Source: Pseudomonadota bacterium
Lineage (GTDB): Bacteria; SAR324; XYD2-FULL-50-16; JAHJRI01
Direction of reading: 5' to 3'
DNA length: 16,485 nucleotides
Assembly (NCBI GenBank): GCA_022360105.1
Contig: JAKSDL010000048.1
Span: 1-16,485 of the forward strand
Part shown: piece by piece, positions 1 to 8,153 of the stretch
Layout of the letters: each line of letters begins with the position of its first letter
How positions within the stretch are numbered: position 1 is the first letter of the stretch
The notes under the pieces: model-generated
Database searches by the model: none
Told to the model about the DNA's origin: nothing
What the model saw: the letters and a program-made list of their open reading frames with translations, nothing else
Made by a program: the position numbers and the translations under genes

Positions 1-602
1 AGCAGGGTGGTCATGAAAAGTCGTTCTGTGGCTTGATGAAGCATAAAAGCAGCCATGTGATTACGTTTTTTTTCAAAATTAAATAAAAAGTCATCATAAA
101 ATTCATTCGCACTATTAAACCATTTATCGAAATGAATGTTAGCCTCTTCCCATCTCAGCTCCGGGGATAATTCTTTTGCTTTTGCAAGTGTAAAGAATTG
201 GGCATCATATAAAACAATCCCTTCCTTTTGAATATCCCGATAAAAGAAACGACCGCGTTGCAACTCTCTGTTGAGGGCATTAATGTCGATAACGATCAAG
301 CTGGTCAATGTGCGCAGCTCAGGATGACTCCGTAGTTTGTCTTCGATTCGTCTCCATTTGCTGTGCCTTTGGGCGGCTTCATGAGCAGTAGTGACAATCA
401 GCAGATCAAAATCGCTTTTGTATTCGTAAAGAACTCCATCTTCGCCAACGTAGCGGTCCTCCACCCAATCTCCCCTGGCGTGACTGCCAAAGAGAATAAT
501 CATCCCCGTTTTTTTGGAAGAACTGTTTTCCAAAATAACTTCAACAATCGTTTTCAGTTCTTTTTTCTTAAACTTAGGTAAATGCTTCAAAGACGTTTTC
601 AT
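1..602 (-). CDS. Fused MNT nucleotidyltransferase-HEPN domain protein, 3' part outside window
   Basis: Reading leftwards from an ATG at 602, the frame stays open to the window edge (about 200 residues), so the C-terminus is missing. The N-terminal third carries the minimal nucleotidyltransferase signature GSHARGDW, followed about 25 residues later by SDFDLLIV, which supplies the paired metal-binding aspartates. The last 50 visible residues (around WFNSANEFYDDFLFNFEKK and AAFMLHQATERL) look like the start of a HEPN domain. In known families MNT proteins transfer nucleotides (for example AMP) to partners, and HEPN proteins are often RNases; separate MNT and HEPN genes form toxin-antitoxin pairs, while fused forms are common but of unclear role. 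No good Shine-Dalgarno precedes the ATG. It sits next to a broken restriction-modification gene, which fits a defence island. Domain identity is confident; biological role is not. Confidence 0.85.
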   Translation of the reverse strand, partial: MKTSLKHLPKFKKKELKTIVEVILENSSSKKTGMIILFGSHARGDWVEDRYVGEDGVLYEYKSDFDLLIVTTAHEAAQRHSKWRRIEDKLRSHPELRTLTSLIVIDINALNRELQRGRFFYRDIQKEGIVLYDAQFFTLAKAKELSPELRWEEANIHFDKWFNSANEFYDDFLFNFEKKRNHMAAFMLHQATERLFMTTL

Positions 603-647
603 CGATTAAAGTGTTGTTTATCTTTCAGTGAAAGACCAGAAATCCAT

Positions 648-1201
<554 letters not shown>

Positions 1202-1205
<4 letters not shown>

Positions 1206-2914
1206 TTTTTTCTTTTTTGTTGATTCAAGACTTTGAGCCCTTTTTGAGTTAATTGGTAGTTCCCTGTTTTTTTAGGACCGGAGAAAATAATCCAGTCATT
1301 ATCCTTCAATAATTTAAGAGTCCTTTCTGCATTTCTAAATGATATTTTTAATTCTTCGGCGATATCTTTTGTTTTGGAAGCATGTAGTTTTTGAATGGCT
1401 TCCAAAATTTGAATTTGCTCGTTGGTTATCCCGCCATTTATCCCGCCATTTATCCCGCCATTTATCCCGCCAATTGGATGGTCCTTTAGTACTCCATGAC
1501 CTGTTTTTGTGACATGGTATTTCCCCGTCTTTTTGGAACCGGAAAACACAATTAGTTGTTTTTCAACCAAACTGCTAATGACTCTTTCAGTGCTTCTTAA
1601 CGGAAGTTTTAAGGCTTCGCTAATTTCTTTAGTTTTACTACCATTACTTGCCAAAATAAATTTTAGGACAGGTAAATGTTCTTTGTTTATCCCGCCATTT
1701 ATTCCCTCATTTATCCCGTCATTTAATCCGTCAAAATCGGATTTTATTTTGTAGTGAACGATAGTTTTAAACTCCGTCCCTTCGATAAATTCAGCCGAAG
1801 CGTTTTTGATGTAAAGGGGAAGGTATTTTTGCACGTTCATGATTCCGGACCCGATCTCCTCAGCTCGCCCCAATTGGATGAAAAACTTGGTTATGATTGG
1901 GTTTTTGGGAAAAGGTGTAAAATTACGGACATCAATAGGCCCGAAACCATGAGGATTGTTGGCATTGATCACCTCCACCTTGTCAGGTAACACAATTAAT
2001 CTCGCTGGAAGAGCATTGGTATATTCCCTGTGAATAATCAGATTGGCGATTATTTCTCTAAATACCTGTTCTCGCAGATTAACCCTAATGCCCTCTTGTA
2101 AATGAAACTTGTCCGGGAAGTGGCGATTGATAAAGGAGATCAGTAAATCATAAGCATCGATAATGTTTGTTCTTATATCTATACGGTCATCATAACGTTC
2201 GCTATTTTCTCGTCTTACCAGCACATCGATTTTGTAATGAGGTATTATGCTCTGGATTGTTTCATCAGTTCCGAACAACAATGCTGCTGCCAATGTATAA
2301 CCTTTTTCCCCGGTTTTATGATCCTTGCGATACAAACCGGCCCGTTCCATTAAATGATGGTCATCCAGCGCCAACCAGGGGTGATCTGGATTTCTACTAT
2401 TGATAAGATTACGAACTTTTCTAAACAACTCCGAATTTAAGTCAGCCGATGTCAAAGCCGGGAAAATTTCATTTTCTGTGTAGTGTCGACATTTGAAATT
2501 ATGCAGATCAGCAATTCGAGCGGGATCGGATATCTTGAAATCTCCATCGCCGCTTCTGTCAAAAACAGCTCCTTTAGTTTTGTGTACCTGTGAGCTTTGT
2601 GGGATCTGAACATGTATCAGAGCTTTATCATTAATCTCAATAGAAACAGGATAAAGAATAAAAGGAGGGTCCAGTTTCTGTGGATTGTTGGAAAGGGTAA
2701 TGATTTCGTTTTTGAGTTGTTCAACTTTGGATGTTTCAATCCCTTTAATGGTGCCATCATCCGCGACACCCAAAAGTAGTGAACCGCCATTCCGATTTAG
2801 AAATGCGCAGACCGTTTCAAACAGGTCCCTGGGTAAACCGGTTATTGCCTCCTTGAATTCGGTGGTCAGGCCTTCACCTTCTGTGATTATTCTCGTTAAT
2901 CGGTATGGTTCCAC
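1202..2914 (-). CDS. AlbA_2 (Schlafen-type) ATP-binding regulator with GGIN repeats and two winged helices
   Basis: The N-terminal about 120 residues are an AlbA_2 (Schlafen AlbA-like) domain, with TTEFKEA and GGSLLLGVADDGTIKG as its hallmarks. The middle third (REIIANLIIHREYT, later EEIGSGI) is the GHKL-like ATP-binding C-terminal half of COG2865 'RecG-related' transcriptional regulators. The C-terminus contains two winged-helix units of about 65 residues that resemble each other (KTKEISEALKLPLRSTER and KTKDIAEELKISFRNAER). Each is preceded by a linker of four-residue GGIN-like repeats, near residues 394-409 and 481-496. Such proteins often lie inside type I restriction loci as accessory genes of unknown biochemical role, matching the hsdM remnant just downstream (ATGA overlap). 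I chose GTG at 2914 because the AlbA_2 fold normally begins there; a TTG at 2986 would add 24 residues unlike the family and overlap the upstream ORF by 67 bases. Neither start has a clear ribosome-binding site. Confidence 0.85.
1426..1473. repeat. 12-bp in-frame tandem repeat, four copies (C-terminal GGIN linker)
   Basis: Four head-to-tail copies of TTATCCCGCCAT on the plus strand, identical except for the last base of the fourth. On the coding (minus) strand each copy encodes one Asn-Gly-Gly-Ile unit. Because the period is a multiple of three, gain or loss of copies would change linker length without a frameshift. Confidence 0.95.
1687..1734. repeat. Degenerate four-copy version of the same 12-bp repeat (first GGIN linker)
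   Basis: The first copy is identical to the 1426-1473 unit (TTATCCCGCCAT). The next three differ by two to four bases each and encode the NDGINEGIN part of the linker. This tract looks older than the near-perfect tract 200 bases away in the same gene; each precedes one winged-helix domain. Confidence 0.9.
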
Positions 2915-2919
2915 TTTGG

Positions 2920-3159
2920 TTAATTGATGAATGACTTGAAATGTTTTTCCAAATCCAGGTTTTCTTCCAGAATTTGCAAAGCCCAATCTTCATAGGATGT
3001 TCTTAAACATGCTCGATACAAAGATGAAAACTCAGAACACGGAGCGATACGATGCCTAACAAGTTCTTTGTGATGCTCAAGCCCACTCTTGTTTTTCTGA
3101 ATCGGCTTTTGATTGTAATCTGAAAGAGCTTGATTAATCTCCTCTATCAAATTTGTCAT
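2920..3159 (-). CDS. Hypothetical 79-residue protein
   Basis: The ATG at 3159 is preceded by GGGGAGA only a few bases away, a usable though close ribosome-binding site. The product is a soluble, helix-prone, mixed-charge small protein (IEEINQALSDYNQ, ILEENLDLEKHFK) with no membrane segment or recognisable catalytic motif. Its stop lies 5 bases before the GTG proposed for the AlbA_2 gene, so the two could be cotranscribed, and with hsdM they would form one minus-strand unit. I do not recognise the family. It could also be the remnant of a longer gene lost along with the rest of the restriction locus. Confidence 0.45.
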   Translation of the reverse strand: MTNLIEEINQALSDYNQKPIQKNKSGLEHHKELVRHRIAPCSEFSSLYRACLRTSYEDWALQILEENLDLEKHFKSFIN

Positions 3160-3233
3160 TTCTCCCCATACCCTTTTTCTTTCCTGTTTCAGATCTATGT
3201 ATGATGCAAATATCTCTTGAGGGCTAATATTCG

Positions 3234-4220
3234 CTAAATATGCACTTCCACGATATCTTTGTCGCTGAGTTGGTGGTCGCGTTGGACCATTTGGCCGTCG
3301 TAGACGTTGCTGCCCCAGATGCGGGCGTTTTTCATGTTTTGGGCAAAGTCTTTGTGCACTTTGGCGGCAAATTGTTCGACGGTGTCGCCTTTTTTCAGCA
3401 CAAACGGGGCGGTCATATCCGCCGGTTTACCCGGGGTTTTGGCGTAGACCCGGATGATTTCCAGTCTTTCAAACACCACGGCTTTAAGCTGATCCAAATT
3501 ACGATCAAACTCCGATGACACGGGTAGATAAGGCCAGTTATCTTCCAGCAGTTCGTCAAAAATCTCTACATTTTCATCAAATTCACTGGAATCGTTTTTG
3601 TTGGCCAGCACATGAAACGGAATGAAGGTCATGCGGGGTTGTTCCGGATAGAGATGCTTCAGACGGACGGGAGCTATGCGATTTTCAGCCAGCATCGAAG
3701 CAGATTCCTCCAGTTGCTGAAATGGATCGCTCTGGATATCCACCACCAGAAGAACCAAATCAGCCCTGCGAGCCAGATCGAACAACCCTTTATCCACATA
3801 ATCAGGATTTAAGGGTGGTGTATCTATCAGCTGGATTTGAATATCTTCCACAGGCATCATGCCTGGTATCGGCTGCCAAGTTGTGTGAGGAGATGCGGAA
3901 ATGTCTGGTGCAGCATTGGTCAGGTTGGCCACCAGTGACGATTTTCCTACATTTGGAGGCCCCAACACAATGACCTGCCCTGCTCCTTCCTTACCAATAT
4001 TGTAGACAGATTCCTTTCTGGCTGCTCCTTTTTTCGATTGAGGGGAAGTTTTTAACTTCGATATTTTTTTGCGCAGTTCCGCCCTGAGCTTATCCGTACC
4101 TTTATGTTTGGGGACAACGCTCATCATCTCTTCCAGGTAACCCAGTTTTTCTTCAGTGGTCTGGGCTTCCTTGAACTGTTTTTCAATGCTGAAATAATTT
4201 GGCGGCAGATTGGTAGGCAT
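3234..4220 (-). CDS. DRG/OBG-family GTPase with C-terminal TGS domain
   Basis: Residues 1-75 are a basic, helical N-terminal extension. The G domain follows: G1/P-loop GPPNVGKSS near residue 87, G3 region LIDTPPL near 132, G4 NKND near 209. A TGS domain fills the last 75 residues (RVYAKTPGKPADM, GDTVEQFAAKVHKDF, ARIWGSNV, ending LSDKDIVEVHI), very close in pattern to the TGS domain of DRG proteins. Family knowledge: DRG/OBG GTPases bind ribosomes or RNA and act in translation or ribosome-linked stress control in the cytoplasm. The G3 motif is DTPP instead of DxxG, so the conserved glycine is missing; this is odd and may affect nucleotide turnover. The ATG at 4220 has AAGG six bases upstream. 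A 74-base gap separates it from the 79-residue ORF downstream. The exact partner or substrate is unknown. Confidence 0.88.
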   Translation of the reverse strand: MPTNLPPNYFSIEKQFKEAQTTEEKLGYLEEMMSVVPKHKGTDKLRAELRKKISKLKTSPQSKKGAARKESVYNIGKEGAGQVIVLGPPNVGKSSLVANLTNAAPDISASPHTTWQPIPGMMPVEDIQIQLIDTPPLNPDYVDKGLFDLARRADLVLLVVDIQSDPFQQLEESASMLAENRIAPVRLKHLYPEQPRMTFIPFHVLANKNDSSEFDENVEIFDELLEDNWPYLPVSSEFDRNLDQLKAVVFERLEIIRVYAKTPGKPADMTAPFVLKKGDTVEQFAAKVHKDFAQNMKNARIWGSNVYDGQMVQRDHQLSDKDIVEVHI

Positions 4221-4589
4221 GGTTACCTTATATAACTCGCTTGTTAGGTTTTTTTGTTTTGCAGGCTGTCTGGTCTACCTTGTTCAGCAACGAATCTGAA
4301 TTTCGTTCAGTTATCGGTTATCTGCTATCCGTTATCAGTTTGTGGTGAAAGCTCCGCTTTCAAACCTAATTGTTACACAAACTGAGAACCGACCGCTGCT
4401 CACCGCTAACGCAATCAAACATGGTTGAAAGCTTTTTTTGTGGTCAAGTAAGATAAAACCAACCCGCAAAATGTGCTTGTTAATTGGGGATGCAGTTGCA
4501 CTTGGAGACACAGAAAACTGGTAACCATTCTGTGATGTTTGATTAAAAAGATCAAGTCGACAGTAACTGCTTTCCTAACGGAAGTCTGC
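4221..4589. other. Intergenic spacer between GTPase and acyltransferase genes
   Basis: No ORF is supported here. The spacer carries the palindromic element at 4310-4410 and, at 4509-4534, an imperfect inverted repeat (CACAGAA / TTCTGTG around TGGTAACCA) with no adjacent T-run. The promoter of the minus-strand GTPase gene probably lies in 4221-4305, but I see no convincing -35/-10 pair. Confidence 0.6.
4310..4410. repeat. Palindromic intergenic element with GAAAGC-tcc-GCTTTC core, copy 1
   Basis: The left arm has three degenerate ATCGGTTA-like units followed by CAGTTTGTG (4336-4344). The core is GAAAGC (4347-4352), a 3-base loop and GCTTTC (4356-4361). The right arm has CACAAACTG (4376-4384), which pairs exactly with the left arm, then degenerate ACCG-type units up to 4410. 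The whole region could fold into one long interrupted hairpin. A second element with the same core and arm type lies at 8154-8350. Confidence 0.7.
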
Positions 4590-5375
4590 TCATAGGATCA
4601 GGTTCGCACCAATGATGTCTCTTGTTTTCTCCATCAAGTCATCTATCTGTTGATGGGTATAACCTGTAACCTCGATGGGATCACCCACGATCACTTCTAT
4701 TGGAGAAGAGGAAAAAACAACACTCTTTTTAGGCAAGGCCCTGGCACTTCCATTTACGGTAATTGGAAGAATAGGTAATCCTGTTTGCAATGCTGCTGAA
4801 AATCCGCCTTTTTTAAACCGACCCAGTCTCCCATTAGCAGACCGTGTACCTTCAGCGAAGAACATCACTCCAACCCCTTTGGGCAGGCTTTCAATTCCGG
4901 ACTGGATACTGCGTAACGCTGCTGCACGATTTGATCGGTCGATGAAGATATTTCCGCAGGCATGTAAACAATGACCAAACACCGGAATATTCAGCAACTC
5001 CTTTTTTGCCACCCAGCGGAATTGAATGCCCAATGTTTGGGCGATAGCAGGTCCGTCAAAATGAGATTGATGATTGGAAATAATAATATAGGTCTGCCCT
5101 TTTTTTACCTTTTCTTTCCCGCGAATGGTTACACGGACACCGGTGGCCGCCAGAACGATAGCGGCCCAAACCCTGGACATCTGAAATGCAAAAAACCCTT
5201 TTTTGGAAAATAGTGTGGAGATAAAAATGGGGATAGTGACAAGCAAGGTTGCAAACGACAGCCAGAAACCCAACCAGAAAATTTTCAGCAAGGCACCGAC
5301 AAGTCTGAAACTGCGAACTAGGTAATACAGCAGGCCAATTCCAAATGCCCCAACCGGATGCAAAGGATTAGACAT
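4590..5375 (-). CDS. plsC: 1-acyl-sn-glycerol-3-phosphate acyltransferase (PlsC-like)
   Basis: All four blocks of the PlsC/LPLAT family are visible: SNHQSHFD (the NHx4D catalytic His-Asp pair, near residue 101), a block around HACGNIFIDRSNR, FAEGTRS near 173, and PILPITVNGSARALP near 200. The N-terminal about 60 residues are hydrophobic, with one or two membrane segments (roughly 12-29 and 31-57), so the enzyme should sit in the cytoplasmic membrane. It would transfer a fatty acyl group to lysophosphatidic acid to make phosphatidic acid, the phospholipid precursor. At 261 residues it has the usual length. GAGG precedes the ATG closely. The neighbouring genes are not lipid genes, so context adds nothing. 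The symbol is by family; a related acyltransferase with another lysolipid substrate is possible. Confidence 0.9.
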   Translation of the reverse strand: MSNPLHPVGAFGIGLLYYLVRSFRLVGALLKIFWLGFWLSFATLLVTIPIFISTLFSKKGFFAFQMSRVWAAIVLAATGVRVTIRGKEKVKKGQTYIIISNHQSHFDGPAIAQTLGIQFRWVAKKELLNIPVFGHCLHACGNIFIDRSNRAAALRSIQSGIESLPKGVGVMFFAEGTRSANGRLGRFKKGGFSAALQTGLPILPITVNGSARALPKKSVVFSSSPIEVIVGDPIEVTGYTHQQIDDLMEKTRDIIGANLIL

Positions 5376-5523
5376 TTCGCCTCATTTACTAACATTTATG
5401 AAAATAAAATCTGCCCCTATACCATTAGAATCGTTGCCAAAATTCAAGACAAAACAGCCGGGTTACAAAAGTTTTACAATAGTTATAAACCAGTCAAATC
5501 CGGACCTTAGGAGGGCATGATTG

Positions 5524-6999
5524 TCAGCAATACAAAACATCCAGGCAAAGCTTTTGGCCTTTTTTGTTTGCCCGGTTAAATATGTCTATGCGTTGAATAT
5601 AATCCTCGTCCAGCAAACCTAATTGTTGAAATGATCTTTCCACCTTGATCAGGTGCATTCTCACTTTTAAGCCAACCTGATACCCGTTGTAACACTGGAA
5701 AGGCAGGAATAGGAGCCTTAATGGAGAGCCAAAATTGATATGACGTCGAACTTTTTTAATTCTGTTTTGTATGGTCCGATACCAAATGTCGGTTGAAGGG
5801 GTAATTGAGGCACGTTTCGATTTTTCTGCGTTCAACATTGAGATACAATTGTCTATTTCGGCTTTGATGGCCTGTATTTTTTCTGTTTTCTGATCGTTGA
5901 AACGTTTCCGTTTTCTGATACTGAATTGCTTTTTTCGAATGGTATCTATGCTTTCTTCAATTTCTGTAATCTTTTCCTGGATCAGACCCAGGTTTTGTTT
6001 ACGATATTCCTGCTTGGTCTTGATTTCGTTGATGATGGAAGCCCTGGCCTTTTGCTTTTCCAAACGGGCTAGTTCACCACTTAAATCGTGACGAGCTGTT
6101 TTTTCCAGGCGACTTAACCGAATGAGATCTGTTCGCAGAATCTGCAAATCCCTGAGTTGATCTCTTTTCTCCTCAACCATCGCCTTTATTTTATCAACCA
6201 CTGTTTCCAGGTCGCTGCTTTTGGATTTCCCGGCTTTTTTCCTTTTGCTCTTGGGAGGGGGGATAATATCAGTCTCTTTCAACGATTCCCCCGCTTTCAT
6301 CAACCCGGAATCAATCTCTTCCAGCTCTTTCTCCAAATTCCCAATTAAATCATCAATCTTCAGAGTCTTTCGATAGGGAACTTTGCAGATCTTTGCCGCT
6401 TTTTTCAATACTGCCGCTATAGACACAGATAATTCATTGATTTCGGCCTGAATGGTTTTTGTGCGATCTGCACTGCGCAAGCGCTGGTCCTCTTTGACCA
6501 GTTCGGACAGATCAGTTGATGTCGTTTGCAATTCAGCCCGGACATGGTTGAGCTGCACTGTATGGTTATCCAATTCCGAAGAATACTGAGCAAGTCGATG
6601 ATCAGTATCAAAATAGATCCCGTCCAACCTGGCGTCTTCACGTTGCTTCCATTCCAGGACTTTTCCCAGCGGCATGGAATCTGTGGATTCCTTTCCAGTC
6701 AGCAGACTTATCTCTATTGCCAAATTTTCATGGAGCTGTTGAAGTCTGTTGTTTAACTCGCCAATAGTTTTTGCCGTCTGTTTTACTTTCCGGTCAGACT
6801 TGCTTCTCTGTTTGGCTTTGTCCTCTCTTAGAGTTTCAACCAGAAGCTTGCTTTTCTTTTCAATAGCACGACTTTCCCATTCGGAAATTCTGGAAATATG
6901 ATCCGCCAGGCTTTGCAGCAGTGCTTCTGCCTGCCAGAGAGTTTTTTCAGACACTTGGGTTGAAGAAGACAATACCGGCTCCATGATGAATATTGACAT
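5524..6999 (-). CDS. Large coiled-coil protein of unknown function
   Basis: The frame is 491 codons and starts at ATG 6999, with GGAG eight bases upstream (a second in-frame ATG lies at 6984). From about residue 30 to 420 the sequence is dominated by Lys/Glu/Gln-rich heptads with few prolines or glycines, interrupted near residues 245-262 by a basic PPPKSKRKKAGKSKSSD segment. This predicts two long coiled-coil arms joined by a flexible, nucleic-acid-like basic hinge. The C-terminal 80 residues are less charged and may be globular. No signal peptide, membrane segment, Walker motif or cysteine cluster is present, so it is not a complete SMC or Rad50 protein. I do not recognise the family; a cytoplasmic structural or scaffold protein is the safest reading. 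It is followed by plsC after about 150 bases. Confidence 0.8.
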   Translation of the reverse strand: MSIFIMEPVLSSSTQVSEKTLWQAEALLQSLADHISRISEWESRAIEKKSKLLVETLREDKAKQRSKSDRKVKQTAKTIGELNNRLQQLHENLAIEISLLTGKESTDSMPLGKVLEWKQREDARLDGIYFDTDHRLAQYSSELDNHTVQLNHVRAELQTTSTDLSELVKEDQRLRSADRTKTIQAEINELSVSIAAVLKKAAKICKVPYRKTLKIDDLIGNLEKELEEIDSGLMKAGESLKETDIIPPPKSKRKKAGKSKSSDLETVVDKIKAMVEEKRDQLRDLQILRTDLIRLSRLEKTARHDLSGELARLEKQKARASIINEIKTKQEYRKQNLGLIQEKITEIEESIDTIRKKQFSIRKRKRFNDQKTEKIQAIKAEIDNCISMLNAEKSKRASITPSTDIWYRTIQNRIKKVRRHINFGSPLRLLFLPFQCYNGYQVGLKVRMHLIKVERSFQQLGLLDEDYIQRIDIFNRANKKGQKLCLDVLYC

Positions 7000-7319
7000 T
7001 TTATTTCTCCGTTGAAAGTTAGTATCACATTATCGCAACATACGCGAGCATCTATTCTGGCTAGAAAGCCTATTCATGATGATGTACCTAATCAAACGGA
7101 TTGATAAAAGATGTATGTTTTTGCAGATAGTTTACTAAAAATCAAATTACATTGCAAACTTCCAGTAGTTTCTGACCAAAGTAACAAAACGCTGTTAATT
7201 GCAATGTAAAAACAGATTAACCCTTACAAAGCGTTGTTTAGGGCAGGTAACCAATCGCTAAAGTGCAATAACCGGACCGGTGAAAACTCTTGTAAACCCT
7301 GTTAATAAAGGAATTAAAG
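7000..7319. other. Intergenic region with a spaced inverted repeat
   Basis: This stretch separates the minus-strand coiled-coil gene from the plus-strand small ORFs and should hold the coiled-coil gene's promoter. An 11-base inverted repeat, TTACATTGCAA (7147-7157) and TTGCAATGTAA (7199-7209), is perfect over 41 intervening bases. A short palindrome ACCGGaCCGGT lies at 7271-7281. No further gene is seen. Confidence 0.55.
7147..7209. promoter_or_regulatory. Perfect 11-bp inverted repeat in intergenic DNA
   Basis: TTACATTGCAA and its exact reverse complement are separated by 41 bases. The wide spacing and AT-rich arms are more like two operator half-sites or the ends of a very small element than a terminator. 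It lies about 110 bases upstream of the candidate ATG at 7320 and about 200 bases upstream of the coiled-coil gene. Function is inferred only. Confidence 0.4.
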
Positions 7320-7457
7320 ATGAACCCTCATCCAGCCAGTTTCACCTTATTGAAACGAAAATTGAAAATCAAATGTGAGAAGTTTGTGCAAAATCTCAAT
7401 CAGGCTATTCTCAAGACCTGCCAACAGGGGCAAAAGAAAAGATCGCTATGGAGATGA
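7320..7457 (+). CDS. Possible small basic protein, 45 residues
   Basis: The ATG at 7320 has AAGGAA seven bases upstream, the best start signal in this spacer. The 45 residues (beginning MNPHPASFTLLKRKLKIK) are strongly basic, with no membrane segment. The stop overlaps the beginning of the next candidate ORF (ATG 7448), which could be translationally coupled. There is no family match I recognise and the reading could be chance. Confidence 0.25.
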   Translation: MNPHPASFTLLKRKLKIKCEKFVQNLNQAILKTCQQGQKKRSLWR

Positions 7458-7666
7458 GAATTTTTCTTCCCGGATTGTTTTTGGGAGATGCATCTACGAG
7501 GAATCGTCCAAATCGTCGTCAATTTCGTGCAAATATAACGATTATGAAGGTAAAAGAGAAAGCAGCTATCTATGGAAGGTCGTTGAACAATATAAAAGCA
7601 AGCCGGTTGGCGAATGCAACCGACTTGTCATGTTTGCTTGATAACATAATTGTTCGGATTATCTAA
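7448..7666 (+). CDS. Possible small protein, 72 residues
   Basis: This open frame overlaps the preceding 45-codon frame by 10 bases and converges on the adenosine-specific kinase, overlapping its stop by 3 bases. The product is basic in its first half and lacks a recognisable motif; a poor purine-rich stretch precedes the ATG. A third overlapping frame (7375-7641) is open over the same DNA, so length alone is weak evidence. It may instead be the 3' part of a frameshifted gene beginning at 7320. Confidence 0.22.
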   Translation: MEMRIFLPGLFLGDASTRNRPNRRQFRANITIMKVKEKAAIYGRSLNNIKASRLANATDLSCLLDNIIVRII

Positions 7667-8145
7667 GCCTTATACCCGATTGCCCGTAAGAAACCCTTTC
7701 TCTTTTCAATATCCTGCTCGGTTTCGATTCCCTTCGATGCAAATCCATCAATCACCCCCATAATACCTCGACCTTGCTCGGTTTCAGCAATGACAACTTC
7801 CACAGGGTTGGCTGTTGCACAGAATATTCGGCAAACCTCCGGGACTTGTTGAATGGTATTCAACACATTGATGGGGAAAGAGTCTTTCATGAAGATGATA
7901 AAACAATGTCCGGCAGCAAGTTCATAGGCGTTGCTTTTGGCCAGGTCAACCAATTCCTCGTCTGTTCCGCTATAGCGAACCAGGCATACATCCGACGCCT
8001 CACAAAAAGCAACACCGAACTTGACGCCAGGAATGGTATTCACCATCGCTTCATGAATGTCTTCAATGGTCTTTATAAAGTGAGACTGTCCTAAAATCAG
8101 GTTTAAGCTATCGGGATTGTTTATTTTTACAGTTTTCAGATCCAT
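7663..8145 (-). CDS. Adenosine-specific kinase (COG1839 family)
   Basis: The whole 160-residue protein matches the small, single-domain adenosine-specific kinase family known from archaea and some bacteria. Hallmarks are GVKFGVAFCEASDVCLVRYS near residue 39, AGHCFIIFMKDSFPINVLN near 78, and CATANPVEVVIAETEQGRGI near 109, followed by GVIDG. Family members phosphorylate adenosine to AMP using ATP and have a fold unlike the ribokinase-type adenosine kinases; physiologically this is purine salvage in the cytoplasm. The ATG at 8145 has GGAGA at the right distance, and that sequence is fused to the end of a heptanucleotide repeat tract, so the repeat lies inside or just upstream of the leader. It is transcribed divergently from the RsbW/STAS/PP2C operon. 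Confidence 0.9.
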   Translation of the reverse strand: MDLKTVKINNPDSLNLILGQSHFIKTIEDIHEAMVNTIPGVKFGVAFCEASDVCLVRYSGTDEELVDLAKSNAYELAAGHCFIIFMKDSFPINVLNTIQQVPEVCRIFCATANPVEVVIAETEQGRGIMGVIDGFASKGIETEQDIEKRKGFLRAIGYKA

Positions 8146-8153
8146 GTTTTCTC

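Noticed and set aside
4509..4534. Inverted repeat CACAGAA/TTCTGTG as a terminator for the acyltransferase gene
   Set aside because: No T-run on the relevant strand and the stem is interrupted; intrinsic termination is not supported.
5517..5579. Plus-strand 20-codon ORF with a strong AGGAGGG before its ATG and a hairpin followed by a T-run
   Set aside because: It lies mainly inside the 3' end of the minus-strand coiled-coil gene, has no downstream gene to regulate, and is probably a coincidence.
7375..7641. 88-codon plus-strand frame as a gene
   Set aside because: No ribosome-binding site, it overlaps two other open frames, and has a low-quality composition rich in Ser, Lys and Cys.
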